A stretch of DNA of 64,000 nt, from assembly GCA_963823105.1 (NCBI GenBank), contig CAWGKC010000005.1, positions 434,001-498,000 of the forward strand. Reading direction: 5' to 3'. The notes under the pieces are model-generated. The model was given only the letters and a program-made list of their open reading frames with translations. It searched no databases and was not told the DNA's origin. Positions 10,876 through 19,747 of this stretch are shown one piece after another (position 1 is the stretch's first letter; every line of letters begins with the position of its first letter). This DNA comes from JAJYKC01 sp963823105 (GTDB taxonomy: Bacteria > Acidobacteriota > Terriglobia > Bryobacterales > Bryobacteraceae). A program made the translations under genes and the position numbers.

Positions 10876-11038
10876 GGAACTCGCGCAAAACGGAGTGCGG
10901 CGCGAGCTGTTCTTTACGAAGTCTGGTGGTGCGCGTCGCACCCTTTGCGCTTCATTTAGGGAACTCGCGCAAAACGGAGTGCGGCGCGATCCGCACGTTA
11001 CCGAGTCTGGTGGCGCGCGTCGCACCCTTTGCGCTTTT
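10871..11038. repeat. Tandem 84-bp hairpin (REP-like) repeat
   Basis: Two head-to-tail copies of 84 bp (10871-10954 and 10955-11038). The first 35 bp are identical, as is most of the last 30 bp. The middle (about 15 bp) differs. In each copy the left arm beginning GCGCAAA and containing GTGCGGCGCG pairs imperfectly with the right arm GCGCGTCGCACCC...TTTGCGC, forming a long hairpin with a variable loop. The TAG stop of receptor 2 lies inside copy 1, and the same TTTAGGG is repeated at the start of copy 2. Confidence 0.75.
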
Positions 11039-11055
11039 AAATCGCATCCTCGATT

Positions 11056-11090
11056 AGAGCCGCGGCCCTTACGGGTTCGTGGCTCTTTTC
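11056..11090 (+). terminator. Rho-independent terminator after receptor 2
   Basis: AGAGCC (11056-11061) pairs with GGCTCT (11081-11086). An inner CCC/GGG stem lies within, and TTTT follows on the plus strand. Confidence 0.5.
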
Positions 11091-11161
11091 GTTTGGAGAT
11101 GCGGCCGGCATGGTAATCTTGGATTTAGGCGCTGCGTACTCCGGCGCTCTCTTACCCGTCT

Positions 11162-11974
11162 ATGCGGCTTTCGATTTTATCCCTGGTCTTTCTATGCGTC
11201 CCGATTGTGGCCCAGGAGGGCAGCGATCTGTTCGACAAGGCTCCGCCGGAGGTGGACCAGGCGCTTCGCGCCCGCGTCAAGACGTTTTTTCAACTGCACA
11301 CCGAAGGTAAGTTCCGCGCCGCCGACGACCTCGTCGCCGAAGACAGCAAGGACAACTTTTTCGCCGCTCAGAAGACCCGCTACAAAGCCTTCGAGATCGG
11401 CAAGATCACTTATTCGGACAACTTCACAAAGGCCATCGCCGTTGTCGCTTGTAACTCCGAGTGGGCTTTTCAGGGCATGCGGGTTCCCGTGGTCATCCCC
11501 ATTACCAGCTACTGGAAGATCGAGAAGGGCGATTGGTTTTGGTATACTCCGCCGCCCGGCCCGGTTCAAACCGCTTTCGGCACCATGCACTATGGCGACC
11601 CCTCGGCCAAAGCTCCGGTTCTTCCCGCCAATCCCGCCGCGCTTGCCACAGGGATTCTCGGCCAGGTGAGGGCGTCGCGGAGCCAGGTGGAACTTCCTTC
11701 GGACAAGCCGGCGCATGAGGAAGTTCAAATCGACAACGGAATGCCGGGCCACATCCACCTGGAATTGGATTGCAAGACGTTCGAGGGTTTGAAAGTCAGT
11801 TTGGACAAGACGGATTTGGACGCCCACGGCCACGCCACACTCAGCGTCGATTTCGATCCACTGATTCCGTCGATGAAGCCGGTCGTCCTCGCGCGGATTC
11901 AGATCTCGCCCACCGGCCAAATCATTCCCGTGCGGATCGAATTCGCGGCCGCCGCTCCCGCCAAGCCGAACTGA
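11162..11974 (+). CDS. Secreted hypothetical protein
   Basis: A 270-residue protein with a signal peptide (MRLSILSLVFLCVPIVAQ). I do not recognise the family. The first 100 mature residues contain FFQLHTEGKFRAADDLVAEDS and resemble an NTF2/SnoaL-like cystatin-type fold, which is an inference. The second half, rich in beta-strand-like sequence (GHIHLELDCKTFEGLKVSL), may be an immunoglobulin-like domain. The gene stands alone between two terminator-like hairpins, so it is probably monocistronic. No clear Shine-Dalgarno sequence precedes the ATG. Confidence 0.6.
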   Translation: MRLSILSLVFLCVPIVAQEGSDLFDKAPPEVDQALRARVKTFFQLHTEGKFRAADDLVAEDSKDNFFAAQKTRYKAFEIGKITYSDNFTKAIAVVACNSEWAFQGMRVPVVIPITSYWKIEKGDWFWYTPPPGPVQTAFGTMHYGDPSAKAPVLPANPAALATGILGQVRASRSQVELPSDKPAHEEVQIDNGMPGHIHLELDCKTFEGLKVSLDKTDLDAHGHATLSVDFDPLIPSMKPVVLARIQISPTGQIIPVRIEFAAAAPAKPN

Positions 11975-11978
11975 ACGA

Positions 11979-12035
11979 AACCCGCCTTTCGGGTTGGCAT
12001 TCCACCTGCTCCTCCCTTTCGCGGAGGCCGTTTTT
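11979..12035 (+). terminator. Double hairpin, second with T-run
   Basis: AACCCG/CGGGTT (11979-11995) is followed by CCTCC (12011-12015) pairing with GGAGG (12023-12027), then CCG and TTTTT (12031-12035). The second hairpin has the form of an intrinsic terminator for the 11162-11974 gene. Confidence 0.45.
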
Positions 12036-12054
12036 GATTTCCAATCTTCACATC

Positions 12055-12747
12055 ATGCCCCTGTCCACGGGCGCCAATACATTACCCCCCGTCAGCACCG
12101 GTTCTTCGGCAAGTACCGGCGAATCACTCGCTCAGGAGTTCGCCACGGCGTTTTCCACGGCGCTTGAAAATCTCGGCATCAATCCCTCGGGCTTGAAAAT
12201 CAGCGGGGGCGCTACCGCGGCGCCGGGGCAATTTTCCGTCACTTTCACGCTTCCCGGCAATGTTTCGCCGTCAACTCCGGTTCCCAACACTTTCACCGCG
12301 CCGGTGGCCGCCACGCCGCCCGCGCCGGAAGCCGCCGCGCCGGCCGCAATCGCCGCTCCGCTCTCCAGCCCGGTTACGACGACGGCCGCCAGTACCCACT
12401 GGTACGCTCCTAATGCCGCCGACGACGCTTATTGGAGCGCCCAGCCGCCCGCCGTACAGCAACTCCGCGAACTCTCCAGCGAATCGCAGCGCCAGGCGTT
12501 GGCTTCGACTCTGGCCTCGCAGGGCTATAAGATCGATGTCCCGATTATGGTTTGGGGTTGGGACGCGGCAAAGGTCACCGCGCTTCGTCAAGGTTACGGT
12601 TATACGTGGGTGCCGGCCATGGGCCAGGCGCCGATTCAGGTTGCACCGGGGCTGACGGAGCCGGGACTGACGGCGTACAATCCCAACAATCCGCCGCCCG
12701 GATCGATCGCGGTTCCTCCCGCGGCAGCCGGCAGCACGTTCGCTTAG
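12055..12747 (+). CDS. Hypothetical Ala/Pro-rich protein
   Basis: About 230 residues from the ATG at 12055. The frame is open further upstream, but that part overlaps the previous gene and has shadow-like composition. The N-terminal third is Ser/Thr-rich and contains LAQEFATAFSTALENLGINPSG. A linker rich in Ala and Pro follows (residues about 75-120). The C-terminal part, DDAYWSAQPPAVQQLREL and KIDVPIMVWGWDA, looks globular. There is no signal peptide and no known catalytic motif. Family not recognised. Confidence 0.55.
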   Translation: MPLSTGANTLPPVSTGSSASTGESLAQEFATAFSTALENLGINPSGLKISGGATAAPGQFSVTFTLPGNVSPSTPVPNTFTAPVAATPPAPEAAAPAAIAAPLSSPVTTTAASTHWYAPNAADDAYWSAQPPAVQQLRELSSESQRQALASTLASQGYKIDVPIMVWGWDAAKVTALRQGYGYTWVPAMGQAPIQVAPGLTEPGLTAYNPNNPPPGSIAVPPAAAGSTFA

Positions 12748-12755
12748 TCCGGCCG

Positions 12756-15386
12756 TCAATACTTGGCCAGGAATTGCTTCAGACCCGGCTCCAGCGCTTG
12801 GCGTTGGCCGATGCAGACGTCGATTCGTTCAATCACTTGCGCGAGCGTTCTCGGACCGCCAGTATACTTCTTCACCCGTTCCTCGAAGAAGTTCTTCACT
12901 TCGTCGCGGCGCTTGGCATCGCAGAACGCTTCGCCCGCGACCGGAAAATTCGCCGCGAAGTCCTCGCCCACTTCTCGCGGCACGTGCGCGGCTAAGGAGT
13001 CGATATTCTTCCGCATGAATTCAAACGGCAGATCCCGCGTCTCCGGATAGCTCAATGGCCCAAACAGCAGCGCGAAGAACGATTCCCGCGCGTCGAATTC
13101 GCCCGTCGTCAAAAGCGCCATCGCCTCGCCCGCGATCTTGGGATCGCGGAACGACCCCAACGCTTCGAACAGCACGGATCGCACCCTCCGGTCTTTTTCG
13201 GCCCGCACCGCCGCCAGCAGCCGGTCGAACAGAGCCTGATCGCCGAACTCGGCCGCCGTTTCCAGAACGCCGCCCAACATATTGGGATCCACCGCCGAGC
13301 GGTCGTCCAGCCACTTCCGCGCCAATACTCCCGCCTGATCCACCAGCGTCTTTTCCTCGCCCACGCTGGCGACGAACGGAACCAGATCGCGGCGCAGCAG
13401 CCGGGTATCGTCGTCGTCTCCCGGGCGCGGGTTCCAGCCGAGCGCGGCCGCCCTCGCTCCAAATACGTCGCGGATGAACTTCGCCCCCTTGCCGCGCAAT
13501 TCCTTGGGGATGTAGTCGGATTTCAGCATCTGGGCGATTCCCGCCGCTTCCTCCACCACTTGCCGATGCGTGTCTTTGCTGAACTCCGGAACAAGCCCCA
13601 GCGCGGCCGCCGGGGAGACGTCGCCGGTGGCGACAAGGGCGCCCGCATTTCCCAACTCCCCGGCTCTCTCCGCCAGCGTTAGATGAGCGCCGCCGTCCGC
13701 CATCGCCTTCCCCAGCAAGCCGTCGGCATAGCGCACCCGGTAATAGCCGTTCTCGCCGCCGTTGGGAAGCACCCATGCCGGGCAGCCGGAGGCATGCTTC
13801 AGTTCCACCTCCGTCTTCGGGTCCGTCATCATTTCGCATTGGCTCTCCGCCTTCCCGCCCGCGTCGTATTTCAGGCACACCGGAATCCGCCACATCTCAC
13901 GTTCCGAACCCGGAGACCCGATCGGAAGAGAACGCTTCTGGCTTAGCTCCGCCTTCGCCTTGCCATCCGCACAGTCGAGAGAAACCGTCACCAGCGGCAC
14001 CCCCGCTTGGTCCAGAAACGAATTGAACGCCGGAGCGATGTTCTTCCCCGCCGCCTCGCCGATGGCCGCCAGAAACTCCGCGGTCGTCGCATTCCCGCCG
14101 GCGTGGCGTTTCATATAAATGCGCACCCCATCGCGGAACCGCTCGCTTCCGATCCAGTTCTCGAACATGTTGATGACTGCCGCGCCCTTCTGGTACGTGA
14201 TGCCGTCGAAGGCGTTGGCGATGTCGTTGTCGGATTCGATCGGCTGCCGGATTTTCCGCGCCGACACCAGGCTGTCCAACCGCATGGCGCCCTGGCTTTC
14301 CTCCACGCGCGACACGTCTTCATTCCAGTCCGGCTTCCACTCGCCGGTGATCTTGGTTTCCATCCACGTCGCGAACGCCTCGTTGAGCCAGATCTCGTTC
14401 CACCACGCCGTCGTCACCAGATCGCCGAACCATTGATGCGCCATTTCGTGCGCGGCCGTTTCGGCGAACTCGCGCTGGCGCAGGATCGTGTCGCTCTCGG
14501 GCTTCGACAGCAGCAGGCTCTGTCCATAGGTGATCAGACCCACGTTCTCCATCGCGAAATCGCTAATCGGCATGGCGATGCTGTCCAGTTTCTCGAACGG
14601 ATAGGGCGACCCGAAATATTCCTCCAGCCGTTGGAGCAATGGCGGAATCGCCTCCACCGCGTACTTGGCCTCGCCCGCGCGTCCTTTCGGCGTAATTACG
14701 CGGAGGGGCGTCTTGCCCACTTTGCCCGCGCTCACCGCCTCAAACGGACCGGCGGCGAAGGCTACCAGATAACTGGGCAGCGGCGGCGTCTCGCGGAATC
14801 GGACCGTTTTCATGCCGCCGGCTTCGTCCTTCTCCGATTCCACCGGCGTGTTCGATAGCGCCATGTCGCTCCGGCGCACGCGCATCGTCACGCGCCACGG
14901 CACTTTATAATTCGGCTCGTCGAAACAAGGGAACGCCCGCCGCGCGTCGGTGGGTTCGAACTGCGTATACACATACCAGTTCTCGCCGTCCTTCAGTTGA
15001 AACACGCCGGCGCTGCTGTTGCGGCTGATCGCGCCCGAATAGGCGACGTGCAGGACGCCCTTGCCCGAAACTTCCTGGGGAAATTCGAAACCGACGAATT
15101 GCTCGCCTCCCGGCGTTACATGCGCCTCGAGTTTCTTTCCGTTCCAATCGAGAACCGCGGAATGAATATGCAGCGCCGCCGCATTCAACCAAAGCAATCG
15201 GGTGCTTTTCAGGAACGCGATCTCGATGTCCACGTTCCCCTCGAAGGTGTCGTTGCCCGGCTCCACGGTCACGCTCACGGCGTAGCGCACCGGCTGCGCA
15301 ACGGACGGAAGACGCAACGTGGGCGGTTGCGGCGCCGCTATTACCGATGCCGCCGCGACAAAAAATCCGGCCAGAAGATGATTCAC
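12756..15386 (-). CDS. M1 family zinc metallo-aminopeptidase, exported
   Basis: An 876-residue protein with signal peptide (HLLAGFFVAAASVIAAP). The M1 hallmarks are present: an exopeptidase GAMEN-type motif (FAMENVGLITYG), then the zinc motif HEMAHQWFGD near residue 313 with the downstream Glu in NEAFATWME. The last 350 residues match an ERAP1-like helical domain. The enzyme would remove N-terminal amino acids from peptides in the periplasm or outside the cell. The OsmC gene ends 11 nt upstream on the same strand, so they may be co-transcribed. Confidence 0.92.
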   Translation of the reverse strand: MNHLLAGFFVAAASVIAAPQPPTLRLPSVAQPVRYAVSVTVEPGNDTFEGNVDIEIAFLKSTRLLWLNAAALHIHSAVLDWNGKKLEAHVTPGGEQFVGFEFPQEVSGKGVLHVAYSGAISRNSSAGVFQLKDGENWYVYTQFEPTDARRAFPCFDEPNYKVPWRVTMRVRRSDMALSNTPVESEKDEAGGMKTVRFRETPPLPSYLVAFAAGPFEAVSAGKVGKTPLRVITPKGRAGEAKYAVEAIPPLLQRLEEYFGSPYPFEKLDSIAMPISDFAMENVGLITYGQSLLLSKPESDTILRQREFAETAAHEMAHQWFGDLVTTAWWNEIWLNEAFATWMETKITGEWKPDWNEDVSRVEESQGAMRLDSLVSARKIRQPIESDNDIANAFDGITYQKGAAVINMFENWIGSERFRDGVRIYMKRHAGGNATTAEFLAAIGEAAGKNIAPAFNSFLDQAGVPLVTVSLDCADGKAKAELSQKRSLPIGSPGSEREMWRIPVCLKYDAGGKAESQCEMMTDPKTEVELKHASGCPAWVLPNGGENGYYRVRYADGLLGKAMADGGAHLTLAERAGELGNAGALVATGDVSPAAALGLVPEFSKDTHRQVVEEAAGIAQMLKSDYIPKELRGKGAKFIRDVFGARAAALGWNPRPGDDDDTRLLRRDLVPFVASVGEEKTLVDQAGVLARKWLDDRSAVDPNMLGGVLETAAEFGDQALFDRLLAAVRAEKDRRVRSVLFEALGSFRDPKIAGEAMALLTTGEFDARESFFALLFGPLSYPETRDLPFEFMRKNIDSLAAHVPREVGEDFAANFPVAGEAFCDAKRRDEVKNFFEERVKKYTGGPRTLAQVIERIDVCIGQRQALEPGLKQFLAKY

Positions 15387-15397
15387 GTGTCCGAGGC

Positions 15398-15823
15398 CTA
15401 GTTTTCCAACTGCGCGTTCATCGTGATTTTCGCCTTAAAAAGCTTGGAAACCGGGCATCCGCCTTCGGCCGCCTCCGCCGCCTTTTGAAACGCCGCCGCG
15501 TCGGCGCCGGGAACCTTCGCCTTCACTTCCAGGTGGCTCTCGGTGATTGAAAATCCCGCGCCATCCTTGCTCAGCGTCACGGTGGCCGATGTCTCGATCT
15601 TCTCCGGCTTCATGCCCGCCTCGCCCAGAATCACCGACAGCGCCATGGAGAAACACCCGGCGTGCGCCGCCGCCACCAGTTCCTCGGGATTGGTTCCGAT
15701 CCCGTCCTCAAAACGCGTCTTGAACGAATATTGCGCATCCTTCAGAAGGCCGCTCTGCGTCGAAATCGCGCCCTTGCCGTCCATGATGCCGCCGGTCCAT
15801 ACCGCCGATGCTGTTCTCTTCAT
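15398..15823 (-). CDS. OsmC/Ohr family protein (peroxiredoxin-like)
   Basis: A 141-residue protein of normal length for the OsmC subfamily. It has the TNPEELVAAAHAGCFSMAL signature, with the peroxidatic Cys at about 57 and the second redox Cys at about 123 in GGCPVSKLF. Known family members reduce organic hydroperoxides in the cytoplasm. It lies just upstream of the M1 peptidase on the minus strand. Confidence 0.9.
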   Translation of the reverse strand: MKRTASAVWTGGIMDGKGAISTQSGLLKDAQYSFKTRFEDGIGTNPEELVAAAHAGCFSMALSVILGEAGMKPEKIETSATVTLSKDGAGFSITESHLEVKAKVPGADAAAFQKAAEAAEGGCPVSKLFKAKITMNAQLEN

Positions 15824-15933
15824 AGTTCCAGCTTAACGCGGGCCCCGGCCGTCCGCCTCCTTCCACCCCGTCTCGAATATACTCGTACAATGTTCCGTCG
15901 AACTCTCTCACCAAGCCGTCGAGGCCGGCGCTA

Positions 15934-17283
15934 ATGGACCGCCGCCAATTTCTGCAAGCCGGCGCGCTCGGCTTGGCGCTCGGCGCCGCCGGTGGTCCCG
16001 CCCTCGCCTTCGACGACCAAAAGAAACGCCGCGTCGGCCTTATCGGCTGCGGCTGGTACGGCAAGATCGATCTCCTCCGTCTCATCCAGATCTCGCCCGT
16101 CGATGTCGTCTCCCTCTGCGACGTGGATCGCAATATGCTTTCCGACGCGGCCGAGATCGTCTCCACGCGGCAGCTTTCCAAGAAGAAGCCGCGCATGTTC
16201 CACGACTACCGCCAGATGCTGGCCGAGAAAGATCTCGACATCGTTCTGATCGGGACGCCCGATCATTGGCACGCCCTCGCCATGATCGAAGCCGCCAAAA
16301 GCGGCGCCGACATCTATGTGCAGAAGCCCATCAGCGCCGACGTCGCCGAGGGCCGCGCGATGCTCGCCGCCGCGCGCAAGTACGGCCGCGTGGTCCAGGT
16401 GGGCACGCAGCGCCGCAGCACTCCGCACCTTATCGAGGCGCGCGACCGTTTCCTCAACGAAGGCAAACTCGGCAAAATCGGCCTCGTGGAAATTTACTGT
16501 TATTACCACATGCGCGCCACCGGCAACCCTCCCGACACCGCCCCGCCCGCCAACCTCGATTACGAAATGTGGACCGGCCCCGCGCCGATGCGCCCGTACT
16601 GCTCCCTCGTCCATCCCCGCGGCTGGCGCGCGTTTATGGAATATGGAAACGGCATCGTCGGCGACATGTGCGTTCACATGCTCGACATGACCCGCTGGAT
16701 GCTTAACCTCGGCTGGCCCACGCGGATCGCCTCCACCGGCGGCATCCTCGTCGACAAGGCGAGCAAGGCCGACATCTCCGACACCCAAACGGCCACGTTC
16801 GATTTTCCCGATCTGCGCGTCGTATGGCAGCATCGCAGTTGGGGCGCGGCGCCCGACGAGAAGTATCCATGGGCGGCGACGTTTTACGGAGAGAAAGGAA
16901 CGCTCAAAGCCGGCGTCTTCGGGTACGACTTCACGCCCATCGGAGGCGGCCAAGCCGTCCATCGCGACGTCACCTACGAGTTTGAGAAGTATCCCATCGA
17001 CAGAACCGAAAAGGATCTGGAGCGCCACGTCGCCCCGGCCGAGCGCTACCACATGCTGAACCTGCTCGCCTCCATCGACGCGCGCTCCAAACCCGTCGCC
17101 GACATCGAGCAAGGCTACATCTCCACCACCTCCTGCATCCTCGCCAACAACGCCATGCAACTCGGCCGCACGCTCGCCTGGGATCCGCAAACGCACAGCG
17201 TCGCCGGCGACGAGGAAGCGAACCGGATGCTGCATCGCCCTTATCGAGCGCCCTGGGTTCATCCCGAGTTCGACACGGTCTAA
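15934..17283 (+). CDS. Gfo/Idh/MocA family oxidoreductase with Tat signal
   Basis: A 449-residue protein that begins with a twin-arginine signal (MDRRQFLQAGALGLALGA). A Rossmann NAD(P)-binding fold follows (VGLIGCGWYGKIDLL) with the family motifs IGTPDHWHALAMIEAAKSG and YVQKPISADVAEG. The C-terminal Gfo/Idh/MocA substrate domain contains GDMCVHMLDMTRWML. Relatives oxidise or reduce sugar or inositol hydroxyls. The Tat-exported subgroup is abundant in Acidobacteria and Planctomycetes. The gene converges on the next one with overlapping stop codons. Confidence 0.9.
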   Translation: MDRRQFLQAGALGLALGAAGGPALAFDDQKKRRVGLIGCGWYGKIDLLRLIQISPVDVVSLCDVDRNMLSDAAEIVSTRQLSKKKPRMFHDYRQMLAEKDLDIVLIGTPDHWHALAMIEAAKSGADIYVQKPISADVAEGRAMLAAARKYGRVVQVGTQRRSTPHLIEARDRFLNEGKLGKIGLVEIYCYYHMRATGNPPDTAPPANLDYEMWTGPAPMRPYCSLVHPRGWRAFMEYGNGIVGDMCVHMLDMTRWMLNLGWPTRIASTGGILVDKASKADISDTQTATFDFPDLRVVWQHRSWGAAPDEKYPWAATFYGEKGTLKAGVFGYDFTPIGGGQAVHRDVTYEFEKYPIDRTEKDLERHVAPAERYHMLNLLASIDARSKPVADIEQGYISTTSCILANNAMQLGRTLAWDPQTHSVAGDEEANRMLHRPYRAPWVHPEFDTV

Positions 17284-18120
17284 CTTTCGGCGATTCCGGC
17301 CTTGCGAAACACCGCGCGGCCCGCCTCGAGGCATAGCTTCGCGCTTTCGGCCGGCGGCTTCTCTTTCAACCCGCGCCCGAACACCTCGACGCTGAGCGAA
17401 TCTTCATAGCCGATCTTTTGCAGCGCCTGCAGAAAACCGGTTAAGTCGATCACGCCTTCCCCCGGAAGCAGCCGCTCGTTGTCGCGAACCTGATCCGCCG
17501 GCAGCTTCGCGGAGTCGTCGAAATGCACCACGACGATCCGCTCCTTGCCCGCCGCGAGAATATCGGCCACCGTCCCTCCGGCGTGATACCAGTGCCAGGC
17601 GTCCAGCGTCAATCCGACGTTCGGCCCGCACTCCTTGGCGAAGGCCAGCATCTCGTCCATCTTCCAAATGAACTCGTGCGGGAACTGCTTGCGCAGGTGC
17701 AGCGGCCCCAGAAATTCCAGGCCCAGCCGGCAATGCGACCGCGCCAGAATGTGCGCGCACTGGCGTGAACCGCTCCTTATAGAGCCGCCGCAATTCGTCT
17801 TTCGGAGTCTCGCTCGACGGCATGATATACGTCATCATCCGCGGACATCCCATCGCCGCCGCAAACGGCGCCGCGTCTTCCAACTTCCTCAGGCCCGCGC
17901 GAAACGTCGCGTCGTCTTTGCGGAACTCAACCGGCAGATTCACGAACGCCGGCTTCAGCCGCAGCTCCTCCAATAGGCTTCGCGTGCGCTCCAATCCGTC
18001 CGCCATCGCCGGCTCCAGCATCGCGTCCACGCCCAGGAACCCGGTCTTCGACGCCAGACGCGCGAACTCGGGCCATGAAAGATGCCCGCCGATCGGAACG
18101 CCATTGAGTGAAAGATACAT
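17280..18120 (-). CDS. Sugar phosphate isomerase/epimerase-like TIM barrel (frame-broken)
   Basis: The N-terminal part from the ATG at 18120 carries WPEFARLASKTGFLGVDAM and AAPFAAAMGCPRMMTYIMP. The frame then shifts near 17760, and the C-terminal part continues with LGLEFLGPLHLRKQ, GLTLDAWHWYHAGG, IVVVHFDDSA and LPGEGVIDLTGFLQAL. Together these are a complete xylose-isomerase-like TIM barrel with the metal-site Glu, Asp and His residues expected for the family. The break fits one extra base. Such proteins are commonly neighbours of Gfo/Idh/MocA oxidoreductases, as here (stop codons overlap), in sugar or inositol catabolism. Confidence 0.78.
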
Positions 18121-18238
18121 GTCTTCTGCTCTTTCAAACTATATCGCCATTGGCGCAGCAGTCGTCTATTTGCAAATCTTTTACATCCTGGGCATTCCCG
18201 CGCGCCGCGGTCCGAAGTAACATGGAGCCAGAGTCGTT

Positions 18239-19063
18239 ATGAAAAAGTGGGTTGGCGGAATTGTCGTGGCGTTTGCCTTCGCCGTTTGCGGCTTCGCGCA
18301 AGCGCCGGTGGTCTCCCAGGGTGGCGTGGTGAACGGAGCCAGCTTCGCCCGCGATCAACCCGACAAGCGCGTCGCACCCGGCTCCATTATTTCCATCTTC
18401 GGATCGAATCTCGCGGCCTCTCCCGCTTTCGCCGACTCGATTCCCATTTCGACGGCGCTGGGCGACGTGGAGTCGGTCACCTTCAACGGCATCGCGGCCC
18501 CGATCATTTTCGCCTCGCCTGGACAAATCAACGTTCAGCTTCCCTGGGAAGAGGTCGCGCCGTCCAGTGGAACCACCAATGTCCCCGTCGTCGTCACCCG
18601 CAAATCCAACGGCGCCTCGCAACCGGTGCAGACCCCGATCGGCATGTACTCGCCAGGCATCTTCACCGCTCCCGCCAGCGGCGCCGGCCAGGCCTTGGCG
18701 TTGATCTATCCCGACAACGCGATCGCCGGACCGGTCGGCTCGATCCCCGGCCGCATCACCCGCCCCGCCAAACCCGGGGACATTCTGCAGATCTACGCCA
18801 CCGGCCTGGGACCCGTCACTTCCACGCCGAAAGACGGCGCCAGCCCAACGGGCACGGCCAACACCACCGTGAAACCCGTTGTGATGATCGGCGGCGTCAC
18901 CGCGCCAGTCCAATTCTCGGGCTTAGCACCCGGCTTCGTAGGTCTGTACCAAGTGAACATTGAAGTGCCGTCGGGCGCGCCCATCGGCGACGCTGTCTCG
19001 CTTCAGATCCAAATCGGCGGCGTCACATCCACGAGCCAGGCGACCATCGCCGTCGCGCAGTAG
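18239..19063 (+). CDS. Stand-alone TIGR03437 (Solibacter-type) exported domain protein
   Basis: A 274-residue protein with signal peptide (GGIVVAFAFAVCGFAQA). Essentially all of the mature part is the TIGR03437 domain: VVNGASF near the start, APGSIISIFGSNLA, ITFASPGQINVQLPW-like text, YSPGIFTA, GDILQIYATGLGPV, and a closing LYQVNIEVPSGAPIGD. Usually this domain sits at the C-terminus of larger secreted proteins. Its role is unknown. It is almost confined to Solibacter relatives, so it is a strong taxonomic marker. Confidence 0.9.
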   Translation: MKKWVGGIVVAFAFAVCGFAQAPVVSQGGVVNGASFARDQPDKRVAPGSIISIFGSNLAASPAFADSIPISTALGDVESVTFNGIAAPIIFASPGQINVQLPWEEVAPSSGTTNVPVVVTRKSNGASQPVQTPIGMYSPGIFTAPASGAGQALALIYPDNAIAGPVGSIPGRITRPAKPGDILQIYATGLGPVTSTPKDGASPTGTANTTVKPVVMIGGVTAPVQFSGLAPGFVGLYQVNIEVPSGAPIGDAVSLQIQIGGVTSTSQATIAVAQ

Positions 19064-19083
19064 AGCCCTGGGAGAATTTCGAA

Positions 19084-19741
19084 ATGACCACACTTCCCAT
19101 CGCTCCCACGTTCCGCGTGTTCGCCGCGCCGGCAACGTGGCGGCCCGCGCAGGCGCTGGAGCGCGCCGTGGCGTGCGTCCTATTCTTGTTCGCTCTACCA
19201 ATCCTCTCTGTCGCCGCCTCAGTCGTATGGGCGCTGTCCGGACGCCCGCCGTTCATCGCCCACCGCCGCCTCGGATTCGGCGGCTCGGTTCTGTGGGTGC
19301 TCAAGCTCCGCACCATGTGGACCGGACGCGTTCGCGCTCCTTTTCAACTGGTGGAGCGCCTGAAGACCAGCCCCGCGAAAATCCGCAAAACCCAATCCGA
19401 CCCGCGCGTCACCAGCCGGTTCGCCGCCTTCTGCCGCCGTTATTCCGATCGACGAACTGCCGCAGCTTCTACAGGTCGCGCGCGGCGAGTTGGCATTGGT
19501 CGGCCCGCGCCCCATCACCCCCATCGAATTCGACGTTCACTACGCCGAGGCAGCACCCGAGATCCTGTGCGTCATGCCCGGCGTCACCGGCTTGTGGCAG
19601 ATCAAGGGACGCAGCCGCCTGAATTACTCCCAGCGCCGCCGCCTCGATCTGTTTCTCGTTCGCAAGCTCTCGCCGTTCCTTTACTGCTACATCCTCTTGC
19701 AAACTCCGCTTCGCGTACTCACCGGCCGCGGCGCCTGGTGA
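19084..19741 (+). CDS. Undecaprenyl-phosphate sugar phosphotransferase (frame-broken)
   Basis: Bacterial sugar transferase (WbaP/PglC-like) that starts polysaccharide synthesis by moving a sugar-1-phosphate onto undecaprenyl phosphate in the inner membrane. The N-terminal part has one membrane helix (VACVLFLFALPILSVAASVV), then HRRLGFGG, LKLRTMW and SDPRVTSRFAAFCRRY. After a frame break at about 19445 comes IDELPQLLQVARGELALVGP, then PGVTGLWQIKGRSRLNYSQR. Deleting one C from TATTCCGATCG restores YSIDEL exactly, so the break is a single-base insertion. First gene of the exopolysaccharide locus. Confidence 0.82.
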
Positions 19742-19747
19742 TCCGTT

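Noticed and set aside
15931..17334. 467-codon open frame antisense to the Gfo/Idh/MocA gene
   Set aside because: No recognisable domain; mirrors codon bias of the real gene.
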